Below, piece after piece: positions 44,695 through 56,736 of a DNA stretch of 64,000 nucleotides. Position 1 is the stretch's first letter. Every line of letters starts with the position of its first letter. The DNA lies in assembly GCF_042477335.2 (NCBI RefSeq), contig NC_091255.1, forward strand, positions 34,574,501-34,638,500, read 5' to 3'. The position numbers were made by a program, and so were the translations under genes. Source of the DNA: Ovis canadensis (taxonomy: Eukaryota; Chordata; Mammalia; Artiodactyla; Bovidae). The notes beneath the pieces are model-generated. The model did not search any database, was not told the origin of the DNA, and was given only the letters and a program-made list of their open reading frames with translations.

Positions 44695-45167
44695 TCTCTG
44701 TAATCATATATATGTTTATGTACCCACTGACAAAATCTTTCCTGGACCGAACTTTACTCAGGCTCTTCTGAATCTTCTTCCCAGCTGGGCCTTTACTCTT
44801 GGACTTCTGTGTCGGTTTTTTTTTTTTTGCATTGTTCAGGTTTAGTTAGAACCCTACTAATTTAGTTTATCCAGAATCGCTCACCCTTGATACCTGATTA
44901 AACTCCTCATCCTCCACATGATATCTGATCACTCTGGCCTGCCTTCAGCAACAGTCCTGTTGGCAAAGAATTACCCAACTCTCCCAGTAGTTTTCCACTG
45001 ACAAACACACCACCAGCACCACTACCACTGCCCCATCTCCCAGCCAGCCCACTCTGTCCTTGGCTATAAACCCCCAACTTTTCCTTGTATTCAGAGTTGA
45101 GCCCAATCTCTCCCCTCTGCCACCAAATGCTATCACAGAAGTTCCTATACCTATCACAATGTAGTTG

Positions 45168-45376
45168 TTGTTTAGTCACTAAGTCGACTTCAACACTTTT
45201 GCAGCCTCATGGACTGCAGCCAGCCAGGCTCCTCTGTCCATGGGATTTTCCAGGCAAGAATATTGGAGCGGATTGCCATTTCCTTCTCCAGGGGATCTCC
45301 CCGAGCCAGGGATCAAACCCGCGTCTCCTGCTTGGCAGGCAGATTCTTTACCACCGAGCCACCTGGGAAGTCCATC
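45168..45376 (-). repeat. Bov-tA SINE
   Basis: 'gttgttgtttagtcactaagtcgacttc' to 'accgagccacctgggaagtcc', with low divergence from consensus. Confidence 0.9.
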
Positions 45377-45447
45377 TATCACAGTAGTTCTCAATAAATT
45401 CTGCCTTACTATTTGAACAATTGTCATGAATAATCTTTTTCTTTAAG

Positions 45448-45506
45448 AACACACACACACACACACACACACACATGGTTTGTGACTGTCTTACGAAACC
45501 CCTCTT

Positions 45507-45540
<34 letters not shown>

Positions 45541-45565
45541 TTGTGACTGTCTTATGAAATCCTCC
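45448..45565. repeat. Duplicated (CA)n plus unique spacer
   Basis: Two units, each a (CA)12-13 run followed by nearly identical unique sequence ('ggtttgtgactgtctta' then 'gaaa'). This is a local tandem duplication of about 60 bases. Confidence 0.9.
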
Positions 45566-46224
45566 CAGGTCGGGACACATAGTATTTCGAGGCAATGCTG
45601 ATGTGTCCTCATTTGCCTGGCAAAGCAATAAAGCTATCCTTTTCTACATCACCCAAAACTCAGTCTCTGAGATTTGATTTGGCACTGGTGTACAGAGAGG
45701 CCAAGCTTTCAGTAACAAGGGGAAGAGGCTTGCAGCGCGATGGACACTGGGTATTAGTCAAGAGTCCTGTCTCTGTCCCTGGTTTCTTAGCAACCACTGT
45801 TGAGCATGTGGTTGCTAGGCAATGTGGGGCCATCCAGACACTTGGGTACTGTCCTTAGTCTGCATGGGCACCAATCAGAACATTGCAGGATATTGTTAAT
45901 CTGACAAGTGGCAATTGGACCCATTTTTAGATTTTCTCATCTATTAATTGCTTTTGTTGCACAAAAAAATAGTATAACAATGGTAAACAAAGTCTGGAAA
46001 AATTAGAAATTGCCCTATGATCTCACCATCCAAACAATTTAAAAATGAACATCTTTACTCTTCCTGTTCTAACCTTTCTCTGCAGGAATACATTTTCATC
46101 TTGTCATCCTAGCACATGTGGTTTTAAATCTTGTTTTTCTGACTTTGATTTAGAGCATGACAAGCACCCCTCAAGCTACTTGAGAGTTTTGAGAATAATC
46201 TCTCTGATGCCTCTGTGTGACACC

Positions 46225-46795
46225 ATGCAGTGGACTGTTGTTGTTCAGTTATTAATTCATGTCCAACTCTTTGCAACCCCATGGACTGCAGCATGCCAGG
46301 CTTCCCTGTCCTGCACTGTCTCCTGGAGTTTGCTCCAACTCATGTCCATTGTGTCAATGGTACCATCCAACCATCTCATCCTCTATTGTCTCCTTCTCTT
46401 GCTGCCCTCAATCTTTCCCAGCATCAGGTCTTTTCTAATGAGTAGACTCTTTGCATCAGGTGGCCAAAGTAATGGAGCTTTATCCTCAGTCCTTCCAATG
46501 AATATTCAGGGTTGATTTCCTTTAGGATTGACTGGTTTGATCTCCTTGTTGTCCAAGGGACTCTCAAGAGTCTTCTCCAGCATCACAATCAACAGCATCA
46601 ATTTTTCCACACTCAGCCTTCTTTATGGTCCAACTCTCACATCCGTACGTGGTTACTGGAAAAACCATAGCTTTGACTATACGGACCTTTGTCAGCAAAA
46701 TGATGTCTCTGCTTTTTAATACGCTGTCTAGGTTTGTCATAGCTTTTCTTCCAAGGAGCAAATGTCTTTCAATTTTATGGCTTCAGTATCCACAC
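46225..46795 (-). mobile_element. BovB LINE 3' fragment, antisense
   Basis: 'gttgttgttcagttattaattcatgtcc' to 'aatgtctttcaattttatggcttcag', more diverged than the other copies here. Confidence 0.85.
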
Positions 46796-46799
46796 TATC

Positions 46800-47520
46800 A
46801 TTTAATTAAGTATTCTCCTCTTGTTCCAACATTGAGTTTGCTCCAGTTTCTTTGCCATGGTAAACAGTATGAATCTTTCTGCCAAAAGCTTTTCTTTACC
46901 CTTTAGACTGTTGACTTGAAATCAATATGAAGGGGTGAGATGATTGTATCAAAGCACATGAATATCCTCATGACTTTCTGTCTTGCTAAACTGCTACTAG
47001 AATTCCCTTTTTTCTACATCCTGACCAACATAGCCATTCTGACAGGTGTGCAGTGATATCTCATTTTTGTTTTCTGGACATTTCATTTAAATGTATCATA
47101 CAATCTGTGTCCATGTTCATCTGGTTTTTTTCACTTATTATAATGTTTTTGAGGTTCATCCACATTGTAGCATGTTTCAGTAGTTCACTCCTTTTTATTG
47201 CTGAATATTATCTGATTGCATAGATAGTCAACATTTTGTTTATCTATTCACCATTTGATTGACATTTGGATTGTTCCCAGTTTGGGGCTATTACCAATAA
47301 CACTGCTATGGACATTCATATAGTCTCTACACAGACATATGTTTTCATTTCTGTTGGATAGAAACCTTGAGGTAGAATTAATTCCTGGGTTGTATGGTAA
47401 GTGAATGGTTGAATTTTTCATGCAGTTTACCAGACTGTTTTCCAAAGTTGCTGCACCATTTTACATCCCCAACAACGGTTCCATATACTCCACCTCTAGG
47501 CAACTAGGTGCTCTTTCAGC
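46800..47520 (-). repeat. Old LINE-1 3' region
   Basis: Phrases such as 'ggtgtgcagtgatatctcat', 'ttgaggttcatccacattgtagc' and 'ccagactgttttccaaagttgctgcacc' are typical of reversed L1 3' UTR. About 47520-48100 is mostly unique with an AT-rich end. Confidence 0.75.
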
Positions 47521-48259
47521 TAGACTTGCTAAACTGTGAGACTGCGATCCTGCTGCTGCCAACCACCATTCATTCACTGCGATTCATTCATTCAACAAAT
47601 TTTATCTGAGTACCTACCACTATGCACTATGTGGTAGACTCTGGCCCCACAAGAAATCCCTGAAAGCTCTGTGAGATGAGAGAGATAGCACCCTGATGAC
47701 ATTGTTTCAGCATGCTAGTTCTGGTTCCCCTGGGCCTTTCAGTTGCAATAGGGAATGAGTTCCTAACGGCAGAGTAGGGTCTTCAGCAACTGGCAGGGCC
47801 TGCCATGTACCCCTCCCAACCACTAGGACTCAAGTAACTCCTAGTGGCTGCTTTCCCCAATTCTGCAAGGGAACACCAACCAGCTTTGGAAAGGTGGGTG
47901 CAACAGACATGCCAGAAGAAGCACCACCACTGCTGACTGTACTACCTCTGGGCTTGAGACTGAGGGAGACTTTGTTTTGTTACTCTTTTTGCAATAGTGT
48001 TTTCGAACTTTTGCGTTTTCTACAAAGATTATGTATTAATTTCTTTATGTATTAAACGTTTTAATTTTAAAAGATCACATAATATTTCTTTTGAAAGGGG
48101 AAATAAACCCCCAGGGAGCTCCGCATTGAACTGGGATCCTGCATTTCAGCCTCTTCGGCCCCAAGTCCCCTTTTCTCCCTCCTGGGTCCCAGTTAGCAGC
48201 TCGCACCCCCACCGGCTTCCTGCATCACCCCTCACCCCCCGCCCCCGGGTCATTTTGCC

Positions 48260-48921
<662 letters not shown>

Positions 48922-49561
48922 TTGGCACGGGCGGGACGGGATGCGCGCAGGGCTGAAGCGGGAGGGAAGGGAAAGGAAGTGCTCAGCATTTTGTGCCTGG
49001 AGACGCCCCGCACGCCCTTCGTCTAGCTTTTGACGCTTGTCTTTTCTTCTCTGCTTGTCACCACCTTTGTCTAACTGTCCATCGATAGAAACATCCAAAG
49101 CAGCTGTCGCTAATAAGCACCTGGAGATGAGGGGACGGGGACACAGTCAGACTCCAACGTTTAGAATCTTCGCAGTGAGATGGATCCCCATATATAATGA
49201 AGATAATGTCTCTGGACCCTACCGCTGTGTGAGGTGGGGGCACGCAGAGGGAGCCTGTCGTTTATGTGTCTGGGGCGTGTACAGCGAGTCCAACCTTCTG
49301 TTTTTTAAGGGATGAGCCGACCCAAGCCCGCAGCCTTCCGGAGAGGGCCCAGAGGGGAGGGTCGGCGCCCTGGCCTGGGCTGGGCCGGAGCCCTGTGATG
49401 CATCGCCTGACCCCCCCTCCCAGGAGCCAGCTGTGCCCCCCACCCCACGCCGAACTGGCGCAGACAGAACCCGGCGCGTGGAACCTGGCGGACCTGAGCG
49501 TGCAGCACCCAGTGAGTGGCGTTTGTCGGGGTAGCGCACCACCTCCCGAGACTTGAGCTCA

Positions 49562-50265
49562 CCGGTACTGCGTTTTCCCTGCCTTAGGCTTTGATGACGC
49601 TATCGATGTCGGGACCGAGCGGAAACAAAGCCGAAGGAGCTGTTCTGCCCGGAAGTCATGGTCTCGTCGTGTCCTGGACGCTTGGGACCAACGGCTGCAG
49701 ACCTCCAGGGACGCGCGAGCCCATAGCTTGCACGCGGCGCCGCGCAGAATGAGGCTGGGGCCCTGGCTAGGGGTCCAAGAGAGGATTGCCGTTGCGTCTT
49801 TAGGAATTGCGGGGGTGGGGGTTGCTTATCCTGGCCCGGAGCCCTTCCAGAGCCTCGCAAAAGGGAGTGAGATTTCTAATTGATGAGAACTCGCGCTAGG
49901 AAATCACCCAACCTCTAGGGGTTTGTCATCTCATACCCAAAAGGCCTAATACCAAAACCCACCGTGACAGGTTGTTTACCCACATGCTGTCTTATTTACC
50001 CACATGCCGTCTCTGTTTTCTCATGAATGTTTAATGTCAAAATATAGCTCTCTACTACAGCGTATACTTTACTTGGAAATGTCTGCAATTGTGGTACCTC
50101 TGATGAATAAATTCTTTTTCAGTCTCCTCTTTCTGTCCTTTATTCACCCACCAAACTTCCTATTCCGCTTCAAATTTCACCCCATAACCTTCGTGTCCCT
50201 ACTGTCCCTCCAAAACCAATTTCATCCCATTACCCAGCATTCCAAGATACAGAGTCTCTCTCCAC
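49562..50265. other. Intergenic, possible poly(A) signal
   Basis: The first 300 bases are still CpG-rich, then AT-rich unique sequence. An AATAAA at 50106-50111 could end the small gene's transcript, though it is over 1 kb from the stop. Confidence 0.4.
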
Positions 50266-50720
50266 TGCTGCTGCTAAGTCACTTCAGTCGCGTCTGACTC
50301 TGTGCAACCCCATAGACGGCAGACACCGTCCCTGAGATTCTCCAGGCAAGAACAGTGGAGTGGGTTGCCATTTCCTTCTCCAATGCATGAAAGTGAAAAG
50401 TGAAAGTGAAGTCGCTCAGTCGTGTCCAACTCTTAGCGACCCCATGGACTGCAGCCCACCAGGCTCCTCCATCCATGGGATCCTCCAGGCAAGAGTACTG
50501 GAGTGGGTTGCCATTGCCTTCTTCGCTAAATAGCTGTAAAAAGAAAATTGTTCAGTCTTGCCCAACTCTTTGCAATTCCAAGGACTGAATTCCCCAGGCC
50601 AGAATAATGGAGTGGGTAGCCTTTCCCTTCCCCAGGGGATCTTCCCAACCCAGGGATCAAACCCAGGTTTCTCTCATTGCAGGAGGATTCTTTACCAGCT
50701 AAGCCACAAGGGAAGCCCCC
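50266..50720 (-). repeat. Bov-A2 SINE and Bov-tA SINE
   Basis: 50266-50523 is a reversed Bov-A2 dimer with the AAAGTGAAAAG linker. About 50548-50718 is a reverse Bov-tA ending 'taagccacaagggaagccc'. Confidence 0.87.
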
Positions 50721-51147
50721 TGACAGTCCCCCCACTGAGCTCTAGAATTTGCCCCAATTTACCAGCTTGTACCTTTATAAGCTCAATGTTTGCTGACAGC
50801 AGGATCTTGTCATTTCCCAGTTCTATTTTCCCAGAATTCCATATCACTACCTGCCTTGATAGCTGCACCCTTTATTTCACTACCGAAAGTGTAACACCTA
50901 CCATTTCCCAACATCAGCCTGCACTGTGCAGCCAGTTTACTACAATAATTTACCCCCAATAAAAGGGACTGTTCTCCAAAATTAAGTCTCCAAGGTACAA
51001 TATGTACCATTCTTTTTTTTCCAGTTTACAATCTTGGATACTGGATCTTTACTGTCCTTTGATACTAAGCACTGAATCCCAGTACATGGCCTAGTGTTCT
51101 AAACATGTGGTCCCATTGTTTCCCATTTACACAACCCCATCCCTTAT

Positions 51148-51262
51148 TTTTTTTGGCCACACTACAGGGGATGTGGGATCTTAGTCCCCTGACCAGGGAC
51201 TGAAACTGCACCCCTTCCCGTGGATGCTTGGAGTCTTACCCAGTGGACCAGGGAAGTCCTAG
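51148..51262 (-). repeat. CHR-type SINE, short
   Basis: 'ttttttggccacactacaggggatgtgggatctt' to 'cagtggaccagggaagtcc'. About 51263-52490 beyond it is AT-rich unique sequence with a poly(A) run at 51760-51777 and a short 'tatatacctaa' repeat at 51778-51813, and probably includes the MIS12 3' UTR. Confidence 0.8.
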
Positions 51263-52496
51263 GAGATTTCCAATAAGCTCCAAATGTGATAATGATGATG
51301 ACTTTAAAGGCTCAGTCGGCTAAAAAGTCATACTGAGACACACACCATGACATTAAATACAGCAGAATATCATAAATCAAAGCTTTTAAAATATACATAT
51401 TTAATGTACAGGATTGTATTCCAGGTAAACATAGGCTTCTTATAGTGATGAATATTTAATTTCAAATATGAATACCCTAAGTTACACTTCTATATAAAGG
51501 AGAAACTTCAAATTCTGTTCTTTAGGAAGACATGGAAGCCAAGTAATACCTTAGGAGCAGCTATTGCCATTTCTCCCCTTTCCATGGGTGATCTAACATT
51601 TTACATGGATTAGTTACAAAAGGAAATATTAGGTTCCATCAAATATAAGCACAAAATACAGCTAAAATTTATCACTCAGAGTTTCTATGAGTGTGAATAA
51701 ATAAGTTAATTAAATATTAGGTTCAAGGCAGATTCCAAAACTAACTGAAGTATGACCAAAAAAAAAAAAAAAAAAAGGTATATATACCTAATATATACCT
51801 ATATATACCTAATAGTCAGTTAATATAATCTTTGCAATTCAGTATGTTCCAGGCTTTGCCATCTATGCCAGTAAGATGCTTCCTTTTTTGTCCAATGTCT
51901 TCCATTGCTGGGCTCTAAGACATTAAACTCTTTAACATCATCAAGGATTTATCTTAGAAACAAACTTCTTTCTTCTTTCTAAAGGTCATGGTTGTTTTTT
52001 CTGCTACTTGCTTCTTTCAGCTAGTTATTAACTTCCTCATGTAAGAAGAAAACTTACTGAGCAAGAACAAGCAGTCTGTGTTGGCTGTCCCACAATGTGG
52101 TGGCTGGTTAATAAAGAAGACACCCACTTAACCTTTGTGTCACTTCGTTTCATCCAAAGAGTAAGTCAAAAAGGTCAAGGTTACAAAGGACTCATGACCA
52201 AGGTACAACTTTTACAAATATCTTTGAATGGCCAGGGAAAGCTTTACTTCTTCAGTCATGTCCCCAAATGAGTTCTTAATGAACCAAGAATCCCTTCCCA
52301 CCCATTACAGACCTCTAAGCACAGATGCTTCAAAGATTAGTTCAACATAAAACACAGATGCTTCAGGAGAGTGGACTAAAACAGGAGGATGTGGAATATA
52401 AGAAAGCGTGAAATATGCAGTTCGCTAGGATTAAGAATATCAATATAAATCCCGTACCAGTCCACCTTCTGAGAAACTCCTTTTCCTATTGAGAAA

Positions 52497-53117
52497 TCAA
52501 GATATTTTCAATCGTTTGCTTTCTTTTTCCACATTCTCTCTGATATTCTGGAGTTTTCTGGAGTTCTGGATCAGGAACACCAAGCCCTCCCTAAAATCAC
52601 TAGCCCCATGGTCTCTGCCAACGTTTTCAAGTTCATCAAACAAAGACAATGTCTGTTTGAGTTTGGCCTGAACAATTTTTTGCTCTTCTAATTCTGCAAG
52701 AAGGGCCTGCTTAGTGCACAATTCAGTCTTATACTTCTTCTGTAACTGTTCAATTTCTTTTTGGAGAAAGTGGAATTCTTCCTCACTGTAAGAATGTGTC
52801 TCCTGAGATTTATCTTCTGGAAGTAAGACGTTTGGGGGAATCCGCAAAATCAACTGTAAGAAGAGCTGCTCCATTTTGCCAAAAAGGTTATCAAAACGTC
52901 CTTTCATGAAGCAAAGAAACTTTTCTGTGCACTTGCGAATCTGGACTGGGCTAATCGCACAGTCTGGGATGCCATCCAGCTTCTTTAGAATAACCTGTTC
53001 AACAGCCTGCATCACCTCAAACAGGTAGTCTTGAAAGGCAATGTAGATCCTAAGCATGCAAGTCTGCGGTGTGAAGCCAAAGAACTGGGCCTCATAGGTC
53101 ATTGGATCAACAGACAT
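52497..53117 (-). CDS. MIS12: MIS12 kinetochore complex component
   Basis: The entire coding region in one exon, 206 residues, start [15 protein letters not shown]. The MIS12 complex links centromeric chromatin (CENP-C) to the KNL1 and NDC80 parts of the outer kinetochore and so to microtubules. The N-terminal two thirds form the conserved Mis12 helical domain ([36 protein letters not shown]). About residues 105-155 are a coiled coil rich in E, K, L and Q. The end ([12 protein letters not shown]) matches the human protein as I recall it, and one extra residue near SYSEEE explains 206 versus 205. The frame is open upstream to 53195, but residues before this Met would be spliced leader; an acceptor (cattcgcag) ends at 53168 on the minus strand. 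Intact and very confident. Confidence 0.98.
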   Translation of the reverse strand: MSVDPMTYEAQFFGFTPQTCMLRIYIAFQDYLFEVMQAVEQVILKKLDGIPDCAISPVQIRKCTEKFLCFMKGRFDNLFGKMEQLFLQLILRIPPNVLLPEDKSQETHSYSEEEFHFLQKEIEQLQKKYKTELCTKQALLAELEEQKIVQAKLKQTLSLFDELENVGRDHGASDFREGLVFLIQNSRKLQNIRENVEKESKRLKIS

Positions 53118-53167
53118 CTTGGTGTTTGGTTTTGTTTTTTGCTTTGTTAATTTTGATTGTGAACAAC
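53118..53167 (-). other. MIS12 5' UTR part of the coding exon
   Basis: Minus-strand acceptor 'actacattcgcag' puts the exon start at 53167, 50 bases before the start codon. Known MIS12 genes have a separate untranslated first exon. Confidence 0.65.
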
Positions 53168-53319
53168 CTGCGAATGTAGTAAGAAAATTTTTCATTTAAA
53201 AAAAAGTAACAAATTATAGACAGCAAAACAAACAGCAAACAAAAACTATAAAGTTTATGTTCCTTGATACTTGATGCTACTTCCAGCCTCACACATCCAC
53301 AACAGGATACAAATCCTGC

Positions 53320-54430
53320 CTCTCTGAGACTCTCATCAGCCTATCACCTCCTTTCTTCCTCCTCTTTGTCCATTTCCCTCACCTCTCAATTACTGAGGAT
53401 TCTGGCCCGTGGCTCAGCCTTCTGAATTCTGTTATCACCCCATGTAAACGTTCAGATTTATATGGATGACCTAACCAATGCCCTAGAAACTCAGTTCTTC
53501 ATCTCCACTTTTTCAGACCTTCATCTCCACTCTTTTAGCGACCTGGGTATTGACATTTGTAACTTCTCTCCCCAACTCTCCTACTGTTTGACCACAACCT
53601 CATATGCTAGTCTTCCAACACTCATTCCTACATTCATATTATATCTTAATCTTCAAGACTTTCAGCCCTCTGAGCCTCTCTTTTTAGTCTCTCCCACTTC
53701 ACTTCCCCGCTGCACTTTAGGCTCCACGATCTATCACGTCAACCACTCCTTTGCCAATGTCCTCAACTCCCTGTCCTTCCAATCTTGCCATCTGAAAAAA
53801 TACCACTAGAAGGTGAGGAAGCCTCCAGTAAGCTTTACAACCCTGGCATTTTCTTAAGGGTCTGGGAGTCATTCCTTTCAAATGTAAACATCTAAGAAAA
53901 TAGCATTCCTATCTCCCTGTCACTGTGGGTGTTTAACCTAGGGTCCTTTTTGGGGCTGTAACCAGATACTTGTCATAGAAATAAAAGAAGTTTCATTATT
54001 CCTGCAGACAAATTAGCTAAAACAAATGGCTACCTCAATTACCAGGTAAATTTAGGATGAACCTTATTAAAGAATCTGAAGCAAGTGGTTCTGTCAAATC
54101 TTTTTATAAGACTGTGCTGTTAATCTTGATAATTTATGTAATGACTAAAAATAGAATGGTTGTAATAGCTTAGCAGAATAGGGTAGAATTTATATCTCTG
54201 TAATGTCATTTACAGATTATCTCTAATGCATTATAATCTGGATATGCTTATTCAGTAACAGAACTGCTTTCTCTTCTTTGTCTTGTGGAGAGGATTCTGT
54301 GGATTAACAGGATTTTAACTTCCTCAACATTTCCCTATGCCTTCAGGATCATTTTTTAAACTTTTTCATATGGCTTACAAGGACCTTCATCATCTGACCT
54401 TTACTAACCACTGTCCTCCTTTTTAAGTAC
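53320..54430. other. MIS12 intron, first part
   Basis: No second gene. A plus-strand frame of 115 codons (53462-53809) has a low-complexity Ser/Leu/Phe-rich product and sits in sequence that looks like an old repeat I cannot class. Confidence 0.45.
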
Positions 54431-54431
54431 C

Positions 54432-55100
54432 TTCAGTTTAGTTCAGTTCAGTCACTCAGTCATGTCTGACTCTTTGCGACCCCATGAATCACAGCACACC
54501 AGGCCTCCCTGTCCATCACCAACTCCTGGAGTTCACCCAAACTCATGTGAATCGAGTCGGTGCTGCCATCCAGCCATCTCATCCTCGGCTGTCCCCTTCT
54601 CCTCCTGTCCCCAATCCCTCCCAGCATCAGAGTCTTTTCCAATGAGTCAGTTCTTCGCATGAGGTGGCCAAAGTATTGGAGTTTCAGCCTCAGCATCAGT
54701 CCTTCCAATGAACACCCAAGACTGGTCTCCTTCAGATGAACTGGTTGGATCTCCTTGCAGTCCAAGGGACTCTCAACAGTCTTCAACACCACAGTTCAAA
54801 AGCATCAATTCTTCGGTGCTCAGCTTTCTTCACAGTCCAACTCTCACATCCATACATGACCACAGGAAAAACCATAGCCTTGACTAGACAGACCTTTGTT
54901 GGCAAAGTAATGTCTCTGCTTTTGAATATGCTCTCTAGGTTGGTCATAACTTTCCTTCCAAGGAGTAAGTGTCTCTTAATTTCATGGCTGCAATCACCAT
55001 CTGCGGTGATTTTGGAGCCCCCCCAAAATAAAGTCTGACACTGTTTCCACTGCTCCCCATCTATTTCCCATGAAGTGATGGAACCAGATGCCTTACATAA
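54432..55100 (-). mobile_element. BovB LINE 3' fragment, antisense
   Basis: 'tttagttcagttcagtcactcagtcatgtc' to 'ctatttcccatgaagtgatggaaccagatgcc', a well-kept copy in the MIS12 intron, with a short deletion near 54768. Confidence 0.9.
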
Positions 55101-55417
55101 GCATGTGAAGTAATTAACGCTTCTAATTTTTGCCAATCTGGTGAAATGGTTTTACAGCGTTGTTTCTTGAAAACCAAAAACATCTAACCCCCTGCCCCCC
55201 TCCTCCCTGCCCCACCCATACACATACACACACACAGGTTGAACACTGAGGACTGAAACTACCAAAGAGCCTCCTTGCCCCACCCAACAACTTACTGTTT
55301 CCATTAGCATGACTCTACTATTCTTGACCAGAATATTATTTTTATTGTCCAAATGGTTGTTCATTATGAAACCCCCAGCCAAAGACTGATGAACTCTTTA
55401 ATGGGATGCGTGGCATG

Positions 55418-55760
55418 CGTGCTCTCCCCGTGTCTGACTCTCTAGATCCCATAGACTGCAGGCCGCCAGGAGCCTCTGTCCATGGAATTTTCCAGGCAAG
55501 AATACTGGAGTGTGTTGCCATTTCCTATTCCAGGGAATCTCGCCAACAATTTGTTACAGCAAGATTCTCTGAAATTCTTGCTTCAGCAGTTTCTACCAAT
55601 ACTGGACTGCTTTTCATGAGCTCTACCCAATCCTAAACAAGCCTCCAAACTAAAAAATCCACGTTAAACCAACAGGGCCTCTCTTCGGGAACTGATCAAG
55701 TTCTGCTTTCAGTTCAGTTCAAGTCGCTCAGTCGTGACCTACTCTTTGCGACCCCAAGTC
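55418..55760 (-). repeat. Bov-tA SINE part and BovB-tail scrap
   Basis: About 55418-55548 is a reverse Bov-tA body ('gaatactggagtgtgttgccatttcc'). About 55708-55758 is a TTCAG-repeat tail scrap. Confidence 0.75.
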
Positions 55761-56119
55761 CTGCTTTAGGTTACTATTATCACAAGCCTATCTTCTCTGC
55801 AAGCCTTAGATTTCCTGAGGGCAGGATGAGTAAGGCTTCAACCGATATTGCAGGTGATACGCGGGAAGTACACAGGTCACCTCAGCGAGTTGAGGAGCCG
55901 AAGCTCCAGAAACCTCCGGGCAGGAACTACTTCCGGCTTGAGAAGTGGCTCCCGACAGGCCCCGCGCCCCCGCTGCATGCCGGGACCTTCAGGGTGGAGG
56001 TTTGCGGCCCGCTGGAGACGCTGCTCCATCAGGCCGCTCTAGCGCCCGGGATGGCGCCCCACCGAGTGCCACCTGTTCCCGCTTTTCTTCAGAGAAAATG
56101 CAGCCCCGTGGATACTTAC

Positions 56120-56300
56120 CCAAGCGACTATAAGAGTGATGAATTCGACCAAACACCAGCTTCCCGCCACCTCCTTTAAACCACCGCAGGCTGCCAGAGA
56201 TAGGCGGCGCGGTTGACTCCCCCAGATTCTGACCGCTCTCTGCTTTAGCGAACGACAGCAAGGGCAGGATGCCACCGCTCTCCTAATTGGCCGACTGTCT
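56120..56300 (-). other. Probable MIS12 untranslated first exon
   Basis: A consensus donor on the minus strand (TTGG|GTAAGTATC, plus-strand 56112-56123) lies in the shared CpG island. It pairs with the acceptor at 53168 to give an intron of about 2.95 kb. The 5' end of the exon is a guess. Confidence 0.5.
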
Positions 56301-56643
56301 GGGGAGCGGGCCACCTAGATTGGTGACGGAAAGGAGCCGGGCGGGAAAGCTAGCTGTGGCCGGCGGGGATTGGCAGAAGGAATCGGTATTCACTCCCTTC
56401 CCCAAGACGTTGGTGGGTGGAGAAGTTAGGCTGGGCCGCCGCGGAAACGCAACTCGTGATTGGCGGATGTGCTTTTCTTCGGGCTCTAGCGGTTGGTGGC
56501 TGGACGGTTGATCAGCGCTGATTGGATAGCAGCGTAACGGGGAGGGCCCCGCTCTGGTTCCGCCCTGATCCCGCCCCGCCGCTGGGATGGACTGGCGGAA
56601 GGGGAAGTGGGGGGTGGGGGGGGGGCCGGCGGCGGTGGGGAAG

Positions 56644-56736
56644 ATGGCGTACCAGAGCCTCCGGCTGGAGTACCTGCAGATCCCACCGGTCAGCCGTGCC
56701 TATACCACCGCCTGCGTCCTCACCACCGCCGCTGTG
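56644..56736 (+). CDS. DERL2: DERL2 exon 1
   Basis: 31 codons, ATG in context 'gggaagATGG'. Donor 'gctgtg|gtgagc'. The ATG is the first in the leader after the promoter. Confidence 0.96.

Noticed and set aside
53462-53809. 115-codon frame in the MIS12 intron
   Set aside because: Low-complexity product in likely repeat sequence; nothing supports translation.
55826-56179. 117-codon plus-strand frame across the MIS12 first exon
   Set aside because: Open frames are expected by chance in CpG islands. It lies antisense to the probable MIS12 first exon and shows no domain.
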